Source: Actinophytocola sp035634895
Lineage (GTDB): Bacteria; Actinomycetota; Actinomycetes; Mycobacteriales; Pseudonocardiaceae
DNA: 64,000 nt
Assembly (NCBI RefSeq): GCF_035634895.1
Contig: NZ_DASQCC010000153.1
Span: 1 to 64,000, forward strand
Reading direction: 5' to 3'
The notes under the pieces are model-generated. The model did no database searches, was not told the origin of the DNA, and was given only the letters and a program-made list of their open reading frames with translations. The number at the start of each line of letters is the position of its first letter. The first letter of the stretch is position 1. The translations under genes and the position numbers were made by a program. Below, one piece after another: positions 26,125 to 33,789 of the stretch.

Positions 26125-27233
26125 CGGGTCACCTCGGTCGTCTCGGTCGTCTCGGGTTGGTCGGGGAACTGGGTCCAGGTCTGCCCGTCCAGGACACGAC
26201 CAGCGGCGCCTTTGCCAACCCGCACCATCGGGCACCCGCCAGGGTCCAGTTCGCGGTAGGCGACCGGCCGGGACGGTCGGTCGGCGGTGCTGGCCGGGCG
26301 CCACTGGCCCCACTGCTTGAACAGGAACGCCACCCGCGCCGCGGCGCACTGGTCACGCAGGTCCCGCACCCACTCCGGGTGCATCGGCCGCGCGCCGTGC
26401 CCGGACTCGCCACCGGCGATCACCCAGTCCAACAGCCGACCGGGCGCTACCTGGTCGTACCGCACCCTGCGCGGCTGCCGTCCCAGGGACCACTGGCGGA
26501 CCGGGCCGTCCGGGTCGTCGACCACCCGGCGCACGAGTCCGCAGTAGTCGCACTCCCACACGGCCGGCACCGTGGTGGCAGACAGCGCGGGATGGTGCTC
26601 ACACACCAGCCACGGCGTCAGATCGATCGGACCAAGCAGGGGTTCGCAGGACACGAACCGCACCGCCGCCGGTGTCTCCACCAGAGCGGGCACCCGCACA
26701 TCAGCTCGCTTCTGGTCCTCACAGGACACACCGAGCCACACGTTCGGCAACGGCCATGGACCGTCTTCCACCGCCCGGCAGTCCAGCCCCATGGCATGCG
26801 CCTGGGAGGACACCCAAGCGCGGAAGTGCCGCCCGGGTTCGTGTCGGTGGTTCCGATCGCAGCGGCACTGGCTGCGCAACACGCTGCGCATCCGACCATG
26901 CCGCTTGGTCAGAATCTGGTAGGTGTGCTGCGGTGTCGACGCCATCACCGCGAACACGCGCGCGATGAACTCGTCCGGCACATCCTTGTGGAACAAGTCC
27001 GACATGGAGTTGACGAAGACCTTGCGTGGTCGACGCCACCGCAGCGGCTGGTCCAGCCGTTCCGGGCGTAGCTGCACGTCGAACCCGCGCTCGAAGTGAT
27101 GCCCCGGCACACCGCGGAACCGTTCGGCGAACGTGCGGGCGTAGCAGTGGTCACAACCCGGCGAGACCTCGGTGCAGCCGGTGACCGGGTTCCACGTCGC
27201 GTCGGTCCACTCGATACTCGTGTGGTCAGCCAC
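26121..27233 (-). CDS. DUF5131 / phage Gp37-Gp68 family protein (radical-SAM-like)
   Basis: A 370-residue protein of the phage Gp37/Gp68 (DUF5131) family. The N-terminus has SIEWTDATWNPVTGCTEVSPGCDHCYARTFAERF, with Cys residues in CxxxxxxCxxC spacing that resembles an iron-sulfur/radical-SAM cluster site. Further family blocks are KVFVNSMSDLFHKDVPDEFI, YQILTKRHGRM, NVWLGVSCEDQ, RFVSCEPLLGPI, WVIAGGESGHGARPMHPEWVRDLRDQC and FLFKQWGQW. An internal zinc-finger-like insertion (CDYCG, with an earlier CRCDRNHRH) is also present. Biochemical function is not established. GTG at 27233 is the chosen start. Confidence 0.83.
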   Translation of the reverse strand: MADHTSIEWTDATWNPVTGCTEVSPGCDHCYARTFAERFRGVPGHHFERGFDVQLRPERLDQPLRWRRPRKVFVNSMSDLFHKDVPDEFIARVFAVMASTPQHTYQILTKRHGRMRSVLRSQCRCDRNHRHEPGRHFRAWVSSQAHAMGLDCRAVEDGPWPLPNVWLGVSCEDQKRADVRVPALVETPAAVRFVSCEPLLGPIDLTPWLVCEHHPALSATTVPAVWECDYCGLVRRVVDDPDGPVRQWSLGRQPRRVRYDQVAPGRLLDWVIAGGESGHGARPMHPEWVRDLRDQCAAARVAFLFKQWGQWRPASTADRPSRPVAYRELDPGGCPMVRVGKGAAGRVLDGQTWTQFPDQPETTETTEVTR

Positions 27234-27804
27234 AGCCGCCACCACCCAGCCGCACACCGGAGTGCAGACAGATCACCGCGGCGAGACCCGCCACGGCGGT
27301 AGCCTCGAACACCGACACCGCGACCCACAGTCCTACCGAGTCCGCGCTCGTCCAGTACGCGGCCAGCGCGGCGGTCGGCACGAAGGTGTAGAGGGCCAGA
27401 TCGGCGATCAGTTGACACCACATACGCAACTGCCGGCGGGTGTCGGGCGCGTTGTGCGCGGTCTCCCACCCCCACACCGGTGCACCCACCACCGCGCTCA
27501 CCCGGGGTGCGAGGTCTTCGCGGATGTACTGGCCGATGCGGGTGATCTTCAGGTCGTTCTGGATACGGGTCCAGCCCAACACCACCACCACGACCGGCAA
27601 CGCCAACCACAACACCGGCGACGCGGCCGGCCCGGTGAACCGGCCCGCAGCGAGGACCAGACCGATTCCCGCCCACGTCGCGTACCCCAGGTTGTCGCGG
27701 ATGGTCATCCGGGTGCGCTGCTCGTCCTTGAGTTCGGTGTACTCGGCGCGGTGCAGGTCCACCACCACGCCAGCGGCGAGGTGAGCGTTTCGTGGGGCGG
27801 TCAC
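27226..27804 (-). CDS. Hypothetical membrane protein, 192 residues
   Basis: A soluble N-terminal helix (VVVDLHRAEYTELKDEQRTRMTIRDN) is followed by two spans (about residues 40-85), a cytosolic loop with an amphipathic IQNDLKITRIGQYIREDLAPR helix, and two C-terminal spans (ADLALYTFVPTAALAAYW; VAVSVFEATAVAGLAAVICL). I recognise no family. GTG at 27804 overlaps the upstream gene by GTGA and its stop overlaps the DUF5131 start by 8 bp. It is possibly part of the transfer membrane complex. Confidence 0.68.
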   Translation of the reverse strand: MTAPRNAHLAAGVVVDLHRAEYTELKDEQRTRMTIRDNLGYATWAGIGLVLAAGRFTGPAASPVLWLALPVVVVVLGWTRIQNDLKITRIGQYIREDLAPRVSAVVGAPVWGWETAHNAPDTRRQLRMWCQLIADLALYTFVPTAALAAYWTSADSVGLWVAVSVFEATAVAGLAAVICLHSGVRLGGGGCG

Positions 27805-28028
27805 TGGGAACCACCACCGGTCGAGAGCCGGGCCGCGTGGGCGTGCGCCTGATCGGCCCACCCCTGGTAGGTGTCGCGTTCGGACGGTGCGCTCTCATCG
27901 GCGATACGGTGCAACACCGTGGCCTTCCGCTCGTACCAATCGGCCACCAACCGAGCAGGCGCACCCGCACCCGGACGAGTCGACGCCAAAGCGGTGATCG
28001 CGACCAGCGTGGATGTCGCGGGGGCCAT
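27801..28028 (-). CDS. Small hypothetical protein, 75 residues
   Basis: A helical, Ala-rich small protein (ADWYERKATVLHRIADESAPSERDTYQGWADQAHAHAARL). No motif is recognised. ATG at 28028 shares a base with the upstream stop (TGATG), and its own stop overlaps the next start by GTGA, which supports translation. Confidence 0.6.
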   Translation of the reverse strand: MAPATSTLVAITALASTRPGAGAPARLVADWYERKATVLHRIADESAPSERDTYQGWADQAHAHAARLSTGGGSQ

Positions 28029-28189
28029 CACCGGTCACCGACCCGCGCCGCGACGATCAGGCACAGCGTGCAGGTCACCCCGTCACCCGACCGGAACCTC
28101 AGCCCCGTACCCGACACGCCACACAACGCCCGCCGCCGGTTACGGACACCCTGGGCACGCGCGTGGGCCACCTTCGGGTTGCGTCCCAT
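28028..28189 (-). CDS. Small basic Cys-containing protein, 53 residues
   Basis: A 53-residue protein starting MGRNPKVAHARAQGVRNRRRALCGVSGTG and ending in a second Cys pair (CTLC). It is strongly basic and could be a nucleic-acid-binding peptide with one zinc site, though the Cys spacing is incomplete. TGATG junctions at both ends place it inside the coupled operon. Confidence 0.5.
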   Translation of the reverse strand: MGRNPKVAHARAQGVRNRRRALCGVSGTGLRFRSGDGVTCTLCLIVAARVGDR

Positions 28190-28554
28190 CACGCACCCCG
28201 CTCCGCCAGCAGCGCCGCTGCTGAGCCGTCCACCCGCTGCGGCGGCACATCCCGGTCGGCGCGGGCCTCGTCCAGCTGACCAATCAACTCGGTGATCGCG
28301 TCGTTCGCGGCGTCCTGCTCCGCGGCCAACTGCTCCCGCAACGCGGTGTTCTCCGCACGGGCCTCATCGAGCAGAGCCACCAGAGCCACCAGCTCCGTGG
28401 TGTCGGCGAGCCGGCGCCCGGTTGAGGGGCGGGTGTCTACCATGAGGGTCTCTCCACTTCCGCTGTTGTGGTGGTGGTTGGGAACCCCGACCCGGTGGGA
28501 GTTGCTGCCAGGCGTCACCACCGGGCCGGGGGTGCTCAGGAATCGGGCGGTCAT
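28189..28554 (-). CDS. Coiled-coil hypothetical protein
   Basis: 121 residues from ATG 28554, which overlaps the upstream stop by ATGA, or 84 residues from ATG 28443. The C-terminal half is a clear coiled coil with heptad-like Leu/Glu/Ala spacing (ELVALVALLDEARAENTALREQLAAEQDAANDAITELIGQLDEARA). No enzymatic motif is visible. The sequence around 28443 repeats the leader of the HD-hydrolase gene at 19554. Confidence 0.6.
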   Translation of the reverse strand: MTARFLSTPGPVVTPGSNSHRVGVPNHHHNSGSGETLMVDTRPSTGRRLADTTELVALVALLDEARAENTALREQLAAEQDAANDAITELIGQLDEARADRDVPPQRVDGSAAALLAERGA

Positions 28555-28979
28555 ACCGCCACCCCGTACTGCTGGTCCAGCACAGCGAGCAGCGCCGCAG
28601 CCTCGACCTGGACCTGTCCGCCCGGCGAGACCGGGATGCCGAGCGCGGCGCCGTACTCGTAGGCCTGCCGGTGGGTGATGTACTTGTCCAGCCGGGCCTC
28701 GACACCGTTCAGGTCCAGCACCGCGGCGATCTCGCCGGAGCTGGACAGGTCGATCACCACCGGCACACCGAACGCGTCCGCCCACAGGCACACCTGCCGC
28801 ACTTCCGCGTTCTTGTGGAAGTCGTAGCGCGGGCTGAGGTAGACCCGCCCCCACTGGGACACGCCGATGGACCCCAGCGCGGGCAGGTGGTCATAGCCGG
28901 ACAGCGCGTCGATGACGTGCGCCGCCAGGCGGGTCAGGTCGCCGGTGGTGGTGATGTTGTCGGTCATGAGGCTGCCCAT
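28551..28979 (-). CDS. Hypothetical protein, 142 residues
   Basis: A mixed alpha/beta protein with blocks LTRLAAHVIDALSGYDHLPALGSIGVSQWGRVYLSPRYDF and VCLWADAFGVPVVIDLSSSGEIAAVLDLNGVEARLDKYITHRQAYEYGAALGIPV, resembling small AICE/phage proteins of unknown role. ATG 28979 has AAGGA upstream; an internal ATG at 28967 is possible. A 37-bp gap separates it from the zinc-binding gene upstream, one of the few gaps in this operon. Confidence 0.65.
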   Translation of the reverse strand: MGSLMTDNITTTGDLTRLAAHVIDALSGYDHLPALGSIGVSQWGRVYLSPRYDFHKNAEVRQVCLWADAFGVPVVIDLSSSGEIAAVLDLNGVEARLDKYITHRQAYEYGAALGIPVSPGGQVQVEAAALLAVLDQQYGVAV

Positions 28980-29016
28980 GACTGTCCTTTCAGGAGTATT
29001 TCTCGGTGTTGTTGCT

Positions 29017-29472
29017 TCACGCGGCCTGGTGGCCGGTGGCTTCGAGTTGGTTGACGGGGTTGTCCGGGCAGGTGGCCCAACAGGCTTCGCACCGGCGGCC
29101 CCACTCGCGGGGCGTGACGTAGAAGGCGTCCCGGCCGCACTCCGAGCAGATCCGGCGGGCCAGGTTGGCTTTCGCGAGCGCGGTCTGTTGGGCCGGTGTC
29201 GCCGTGCGTTTCGGTGCCGCACCGGAGATCAGGAACAGTTCGGCGAACACCTGCCGGTGGGCCGGGCGGTACCGGAAGTACAGGTAGGCCACCGGTTCCT
29301 GGCCGTTGGGGCGCAGCCCCATCTCCCGCAGCTGCCCGCGGGTCGCGAGCTTGTCCTTCGGCGCCAGGCCCCAGGACAGCAACGGCAGACCCTGGTATGT
29401 GCCACGGGTGGGTTCCGTCCAGTCCGACCACGGCACGGTCGCGAACACCCACGGATACTGACGGCGGCCCAT
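29017..29472 (-). CDS. RRQRL-motif-type zinc-binding protein
   Basis: A 151-residue protein beginning MGRRQYPWVFATVPW and GLPLLSWGLAPKDKLATRGQLREMGLRPNGQEPVAYLYFR, a pattern shared with the actinobacterial family named for an RRQRL motif and zinc binding. The C-terminus has four zinc-ligand Cys residues (ICSECGRDAFYV ... RRCEACWATC). Similar small zinc proteins are frequent in AICE regulatory regions. ATG 29472 shares a base with the upstream stop (TGATG). Confidence 0.72.
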   Translation of the reverse strand: MGRRQYPWVFATVPWSDWTEPTRGTYQGLPLLSWGLAPKDKLATRGQLREMGLRPNGQEPVAYLYFRYRPAHRQVFAELFLISGAAPKRTATPAQQTALAKANLARRICSECGRDAFYVTPREWGRRCEACWATCPDNPVNQLEATGHQAA

Positions 29473-29966
29473 CACCCACCGCCCCGGCAGTCGGCGGCGA
29501 ACACGTGGGACCCGGCCTGCCGCAGTTGCTTCTCCGCAACGACCGCGGCGAACCGCAGGTGTTCGAGGGCGTCCTGGTCGGTGACGCCGCGCAGGGCGTA
29601 GGTGGCCTGCACCGCAGCCTCAGCCGAATCGCCCAGCTCCGGGAGCAGGATGCAGACCGTGGCCAGCGGTGCCGTGATAGCCGATCGGGTGATGTGCGTC
29701 GCCTCACGCGCCGCAAACACCGTGTCGTCGTCGGCGCCGGACAGTCGCAGGTCTTCCAGCGTCCACATGGTCCGGCGATGGTCGGCTACCGCGGCCAGCA
29801 GCGCAGTCACCGCGGCCAGTGCCTCCGCGCGCCGGTCAGCAGCGCGGGTCTCTCGCCGCGCGGTACGCCCCAGCCGGGCCTGCACCACACCGGTCAGCAG
29901 ACCGCCCAACAACGTGCCCAACACCGCGATACAGCTGGCCCACAACGCGAACCCGCCGCCGGTCAT
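29472..29966 (-). CDS. Hypothetical protein with N-terminal membrane anchor
   Basis: 164 residues. Residues ~6-30 (FALWASCIAVLGTLLGGLLTGVVQARL) form one hydrophobic helix; the remainder is a helical Ala/Arg-rich cytoplasmic region (RETRAADRRAEALAAVTALLAAVADHRRTMWTLEDL). No family is recognised. TGATG junctions on both sides indicate translational coupling with WhiB upstream and the zinc protein downstream. Confidence 0.65.
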   Translation of the reverse strand: MTGGGFALWASCIAVLGTLLGGLLTGVVQARLGRTARRETRAADRRAEALAAVTALLAAVADHRRTMWTLEDLRLSGADDDTVFAAREATHITRSAITAPLATVCILLPELGDSAEAAVQATYALRGVTDQDALEHLRFAAVVAEKQLRQAGSHVFAADCRGGG

Positions 29967-30271
29967 CACGCCACCTGCCCTGCCGGCTGGCGACGCAGTG
30001 CGGTGCGCTGCCGGTCGCTCGTGGCGCCCCACACCCCGAACCGCTCACCGTGGGCCAGCGCGTAGGCCAGGCACTCGGCCGCCACCGGGCAGGCCTGGCA
30101 CACCCGCTTAGCTGGCCCGGTCGGCTCACCCTTGACCGGGAAGAACGCGTCCGGGTCCGTCTGAGCACACAGCGCGTCCCGCATCCACCTGGTCACGGCG
30201 GTGTCACCCAGGTCCAAGCGGTCCCACACCGACCCGCTGGCCAGCCGCCGGGGCTGCCGACGCCGGATCAC
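29966..30271 (-). CDS. WhiB-family iron-sulfur transcription factor
   Basis: A 101-residue Wbl protein. Four Cys ligands lie in ALCAQTDPDAFFPVKGE, VCQACPVAAECLAYAL (CxxCxxxxxC), followed by the WhiB turn GERFGVWGATSDRQR and a basic C-terminal tail for DNA or sigma-factor contact. WhiB proteins bind a [4Fe-4S] cluster and regulate development or stress genes. Its position at the head of the element's transfer operon suggests control of AICE genes. Confidence 0.9.
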   Translation of the reverse strand: MIRRRQPRRLASGSVWDRLDLGDTAVTRWMRDALCAQTDPDAFFPVKGEPTGPAKRVCQACPVAAECLAYALAHGERFGVWGATSDRQRTALRRQPAGQVA

Positions 30272-30591
30272 GCCACCTCACCACCCACAGCTGCCCGCAG
30301 CAGCGCCTCAGCCGGCACCACCCGCGGCAACGACCGCAACACCCCACGACCCGCCCGACGCGCCGACCGAAACGCACGCCGCTGATCAGTGAAGTCATGC
30401 GTCAACCGCACCAACACCGACCGCTCGGTCTCCACCAACTCCCGCTCCACAGCCTCGATCAACCGATCAACCTCGGCCATCTCCGACGCCACGTCTTCGT
30501 CCCGCTGAACAGCGGAAACGTCCGGGTCAAGGCTGCACAAGCACGCCTCGCGGACCTCCCGGTCAGCGATCCGTCTGATCTGTGTAGACAC
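30268..30591 (-). CDS. Hypothetical coiled-coil protein, first gene of the transfer operon
   Basis: 107 residues from GTG 30591, which has CGGAG upstream. A longer frame to 30708 would overrun the KorA-like operators, so I reject it. The protein is helical and acidic/basic mixed (EDVASEMAEVDRLIEAVERELVETERSVLVRLTHDFTDQRRAFRSARRAGR). It has two Cys residues near the N-terminus (ACLCSLD) and no recognisable domain. It is the first gene of the long minus-strand operon and is divergent from the GntR regulator. Confidence 0.6.
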   Translation of the reverse strand: MSTQIRRIADREVREACLCSLDPDVSAVQRDEDVASEMAEVDRLIEAVERELVETERSVLVRLTHDFTDQRRAFRSARRAGRGVLRSLPRVVPAEALLRAAVGGEVA

Positions 30592-30612
30592 CGCGTCGCT
30601 CCGATCATCTGA

Positions 30613-30679
30613 CTTAAGGCAGTTGCAGTGAGTGCGACAGTAGATAAGGCAGATAGCTTCTGTCAATCCCTGCCTTAAG
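30613..30679. promoter_or_regulatory. Candidate operators for the GntR/KorA-like repressor
   Basis: Two direct copies, CTTAAGGCAG at 30613 and ATAAGGCAG at 30644, and one inverted copy, CTGCCTTAAG at 30670, lie in the divergent promoter between the transfer operon (minus) and the GntR gene (plus). This is the expected place for autoregulation and repression of transfer genes. Confidence 0.7.
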
Positions 30680-30723
30680 ACAGCGCTAGACTTGCCTGAG
30701 CCGGGCAATGACGGAGGCCATGC

Positions 30724-31077
30724 ATGAGGCTTGACCGCAACCAGGTCGCGGCCGAACTACGCAAGCGGATCGCAGACGACACATACACGGTAGGCAGCCG
30801 GCTTCCGGGCTACCGGAAGCTTGCCGACGAGATCGGTGCGGCTCCGAATACCGTGGGCGAGGCTATGCGTCTGCTTGCCGCAGAAGGCCTGGTAGAGATC
30901 GTGGACAAGAGTGGTAGCCGGGTGCGTCCCCAGACGAGGCCTGAACCAGCCTCGGACCGCATTGCTGCTGCTCGCGAGGAACTCCGCGAGGTCCAAGCAG
31001 AACTTCGAGACGCCCGTGACAATCTCGACGCACTGGAGGCTCGAGTCGCTGGCGCTCTCGCCAACCTCGTGGACTAG
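30724..31077 (+). CDS. Short GntR-family regulator (KorA-like)
   Basis: A 117-residue regulator with a GntR winged helix (VAAELRKRIADDTYTVGSRLPGYRKLADEIGAAPNTVGEAMRLLAAEGLVEIVDKSGSRV) and a short C-terminal coiled coil (EELREVQAELRDARDNLDALEARVAGAL) instead of a full effector domain. Such proteins in AICEs (KorSA/KorA) repress transfer functions. GGAGG lies just upstream of ATG 30724. The gene is divergent from the transfer operon across a region with matching operators and ends overlapping the convergent small membrane gene. Confidence 0.88.
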   Translation: MRLDRNQVAAELRKRIADDTYTVGSRLPGYRKLADEIGAAPNTVGEAMRLLAAEGLVEIVDKSGSRVRPQTRPEPASDRIAAAREELREVQAELRDARDNLDALEARVAGALANLVD

Positions 31078-31274
31078 CTTCCGACGCTCCTAAGGAACGT
31101 CACGAGGCCATCCACCAAGCTGCCCGCTGCGGCCCAGGCTGCCTTCACTCCGCTGGCTGCGTCAGCGGGGTACCGCACCACGAGCACCAGTACAGCAACG
31201 AGCAGGGCACTGCCGATGACCTTTCGCAATATGCCGCCACCCTGCTTGAGCTGGGGGAACGTCTGCTTCGCCAT
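31074..31274 (-). CDS. Small membrane protein, 66 residues
   Basis: ATG 31274 has GGAGGAAGCT directly upstream. One hydrophobic span (GSALLVAVLVLVVRYPADAA, about residues 21-40) is followed by an amphipathic helix. It is convergent with the GntR gene (4-bp overlap of stops) and divergent from the XRE-like gene. No family is recognised. Confidence 0.6.
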   Translation of the reverse strand: MAKQTFPQLKQGGGILRKVIGSALLVAVLVLVVRYPADAASGVKAAWAAAGSLVDGLVTFLRSVGS

Positions 31275-31489
31275 AGCTTCCTCCATCGGCTGTTCGTCGC
31301 CCCGCTCACGGTGACCGTGTCGTTGGGGCCTGCCGGGCTTCCGGTGCTGCCACAAAGATGCAGCTCACGAGGGTTGCTTCGCGCTACCACGAAGGTTGCA
31401 TCCGCGGCTTCTCTGTCGCGCGATGTCTCATCTGTGTCTCGCATGCGTGCTACGTTTCTCGCGGGCTGGCAGGGCATGGGGAGGTATAG

Positions 31490-32566
31490 ATGTCAGATCA
31501 GCACGTCAGGCTTAAGGACGCGCTGCGTGCTCGTCGATGGACCGTCTACCGAACCTTCTGCCGCGAATACGACAAGGCAGCGAAGGTGGTCGATCCGACG
31601 CTTGTCGGTACCTATCCGAGCCGAGCGCAGCTTCATCGCTGGATGCGAGGCGATATCAAGAAGCTGCCCTATCCCGATCACTGTCGAGTCCTGGAGCAGA
31701 TGTTTCAGGACTGGACAGCAGAGCAACTCTTTGAACCCTGCGGGCCTGGATGTCCCCAAAATGCGCCCGACTCGGAGGACACGTTCACTGAAGGGCTCAC
31801 GCGGAGTATCCAAGACGGCCTCGCCAACCCCGCTGCGGCAAGTAGCTCGTGGACCAGTTTCTCACCTGGCCCGGGACGACCGATGGCCACACGAGCATCT
31901 GTGGACCTCAGCGACATGTCACTCTCCGAACTTATGGCCCATAAGTTAGCCGATATCGGCCATATTTATCGCATCCCACCGGATGAACTTCGGGAACTAG
32001 CCGCACTCGCCGGCAATCTTGTTGACCTCAGCTTAGCGATTGATCTACGTATTGAACAGGACGGTCTTTGCTCGGTAACGTATCGCTATCACCTCCTAAA
32101 CCTCACAGATCAACCAGTGAATCGCGCTCCACGCGATCTATGGTTCCAGCACAGCCGTGGACGACTGGAACTCGTGGCGTTGCGCGAGGGACCAACGAAG
32201 AACGCTATTCAACGCCTTCACACAGCTGACAATGTCGCGAAGTTCGCTTGTCAACTTTCGCCCGCTATTGCCCCAGGCGAGTCAGCCACCTTCGGCTATG
32301 TATGCTCCGGCGCAGAGTTCCAGAGAGACTTCTACTGGCGACAGGCGTTCGCTCGACATACCCGGCAGTACACGTTGCGGGTACGACATCATGACCTCGG
32401 TGAGCTTGCAGGAATAACGGCAACCGAAGAGCTAACCGACGGCACTGAGAGCCTCGCACAGAAGTCCGTCGTTTGGGATTACGATGGCGATGACGTGCTC
32501 ATAACCTTCACCCGCGACTATCTTCAGCCGAATCAGTATGCGACTCTAAGGTGGGAACCCGCGTGA
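31490..32566 (+). CDS. XRE-like DNA-binding protein with C-terminal sensor-like region
   Basis: A 358-residue protein. The N-terminus (VRLKDALRARRWTVYRTFCREYDKAAKVVDPTLVGTYPSRAQLHRWMRGDIKKLPYPDHCRVLEQMF) is the HTH region often seen in actinobacterial XRE-type regulators. Residues ~150-358 are a beta-rich domain (SVTYRYHLLNLTDQPVNRAPRDLWF ... TLRVRHHD) I do not recognise. GC content and codon use are clearly lower than in neighbouring AICE genes, a sign of separate acquisition. The stop overlaps the peptidase gene start (GTGA), so the pair is one unit. Confidence 0.75.
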   Translation: MSDQHVRLKDALRARRWTVYRTFCREYDKAAKVVDPTLVGTYPSRAQLHRWMRGDIKKLPYPDHCRVLEQMFQDWTAEQLFEPCGPGCPQNAPDSEDTFTEGLTRSIQDGLANPAAASSSWTSFSPGPGRPMATRASVDLSDMSLSELMAHKLADIGHIYRIPPDELRELAALAGNLVDLSLAIDLRIEQDGLCSVTYRYHLLNLTDQPVNRAPRDLWFQHSRGRLELVALREGPTKNAIQRLHTADNVAKFACQLSPAIAPGESATFGYVCSGAEFQRDFYWRQAFARHTRQYTLRVRHHDLGELAGITATEELTDGTESLAQKSVVWDYDGDDVLITFTRDYLQPNQYATLRWEPA

Positions 32567-33789
32567 GCCTTCGGAACGACATCGAAATCACGCTCCGCTC
32601 GTGGAACCGCCACGAGATTGATCGTGGCGCACCGCCCATTGTCGACTTCGACTGTTCCCCGCCTGACAAGGAGATAGCAGCTGCGCCGAATCGCCTGGCG
32701 GTACGTTCCCGGCTTGCAGAACTGTTCACCGCAGCAACCGTTGACAACTCAACGCAACATCTGGCTCACCGTGCGTCAGCCGCAATTACCTATCTTGACG
32801 CATTGCTTGGTATAAGGACGCCAGTCCGGGCATATATCAAAGCCACACAAGGCTGTGACGCACATGGCTGGCCTGAGCCCTATATCGCTTCCGTTCGCGA
32901 CACTGCCATTCAGCACTTGGCAGAACTGGACGTGCCTTGGGGACCCACTACCCTGGATGAATTGAAGGCCACCGAGGTACAGGTGGACGCAGTCGACGCA
33001 GCCGACGTCATCCAAAAATACGCTCGTGAACTAGAGTTGGACGTCCGCCATCTTGCGGACTCGGACGCACCCTTCAATCTCTCGATCGAGCACGTTGACC
33101 TTGACGCCTACTGGGCCTATTGGCTTGACGGTGCGGGTGCAAATGTTCGGATGCGAATCAATTCCCGGCGCGCGAGCTTCACGGATGTTCAGGCGCGTCA
33201 ATTTGCGCTTCACGAGATTCTCGGCCACGGCCTGCAATGCGCGAGTTACGCACAAAGCTGCCAACAAGAGGATGTACCCTGGGTTAGAATCACTTCCGTA
33301 CACGCCCAACAGCAGGTGTTACTGGAAGGCTTAGCTCAAGCACTCCCGTTATTCGTTTGCCCCAACGACCGACCACTGATCGCACGCGTACGGCTCACCC
33401 ACTACATCGAACTCGTTCGCGCCAAGCTTCACCTCGCGATCAACGATGGTGCCAGCGTCCCCGACTGTGTAGCCATCGCGAAGATGCATGCACCGTTCTG
33501 GACCGAGGACGCCATCGGGGACATGCTTGCGGACCGCGGGGTGAACCCACTACTGCGAACCTATCTGTGGGCCTACCCAGCTGGAATCGACTGGTTCGTC
33601 AGACTCGCCGACAGGGGACCGAAAGAAACCGCACGGATGGTTATCGGCACGGCATACCGATCGCCGCTGACTCCAGATGAACTATCGACCCTATGGCCAG
33701 AGGGACCGCCAATCGGCGGCGAGACTGAGTCGACCACCAAGACACGCCCCCTCAGACACCACGCCGAAACGCCAGCAGAAGACGTCTGA
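32563..33789 (+). CDS. Putative zinc peptidase with HExxxH and EGLA motifs (DUF1704-like)
   Basis: 408 residues. The core contains FALHEILGHGLQCASYAQ, an HExxxH zinc motif, and ~50 residues later VLLEGLAQALPLFV, giving an EGLA glutamate. This HExxxH...EGLA arrangement is the signature of the DUF1704/MATCAP-type carboxypeptidase family; assignment is by motif only. The N-terminal ~160 residues are helical. GTG 32563 overlaps the XRE-like stop; an in-frame GTG at 32551 is an alternative. No signal peptide is seen, so the enzyme should act in the cytoplasm. It is cargo at the element's right end. Confidence 0.72.
   Translation: MSLRNDIEITLRSWNRHEIDRGAPPIVDFDCSPPDKEIAAAPNRLAVRSRLAELFTAATVDNSTQHLAHRASAAITYLDALLGIRTPVRAYIKATQGCDAHGWPEPYIASVRDTAIQHLAELDVPWGPTTLDELKATEVQVDAVDAADVIQKYARELELDVRHLADSDAPFNLSIEHVDLDAYWAYWLDGAGANVRMRINSRRASFTDVQARQFALHEILGHGLQCASYAQSCQQEDVPWVRITSVHAQQQVLLEGLAQALPLFVCPNDRPLIARVRLTHYIELVRAKLHLAINDGASVPDCVAIAKMHAPFWTEDAIGDMLADRGVNPLLRTYLWAYPAGIDWFVRLADRGPKETARMVIGTAYRSPLTPDELSTLWPEGPPIGGETESTTKTRPLRHHAETPAEDV

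Larger units (their letters stand above)
14490..27959. repeat. Dispersed 10-mer ACCGAGCAGG, 12 exact copies across the AICE
   Basis: Exact copies on the plus strand begin at 14490, 15208, 16219, 16414, 17871, 18051 and 27950. The reverse complement CCTGCTCGGT begins at 14662, 17095, 17379, 18697 and 24930. Several one-mismatch copies occur (around 14868, 19945, 20457, 23589). Most are preceded by AA, giving AACCGAGCAGG. I found no exact copy outside the element. Confidence 0.8.

Noticed and set aside
30592..30708. N-terminal extension MPGSGKSS of the first transfer-operon gene, resembling a Walker A motif
   Set aside because: It would place coding sequence over the divergent promoter and operators. 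A GTG with a ribosome binding site at 30591 is better.
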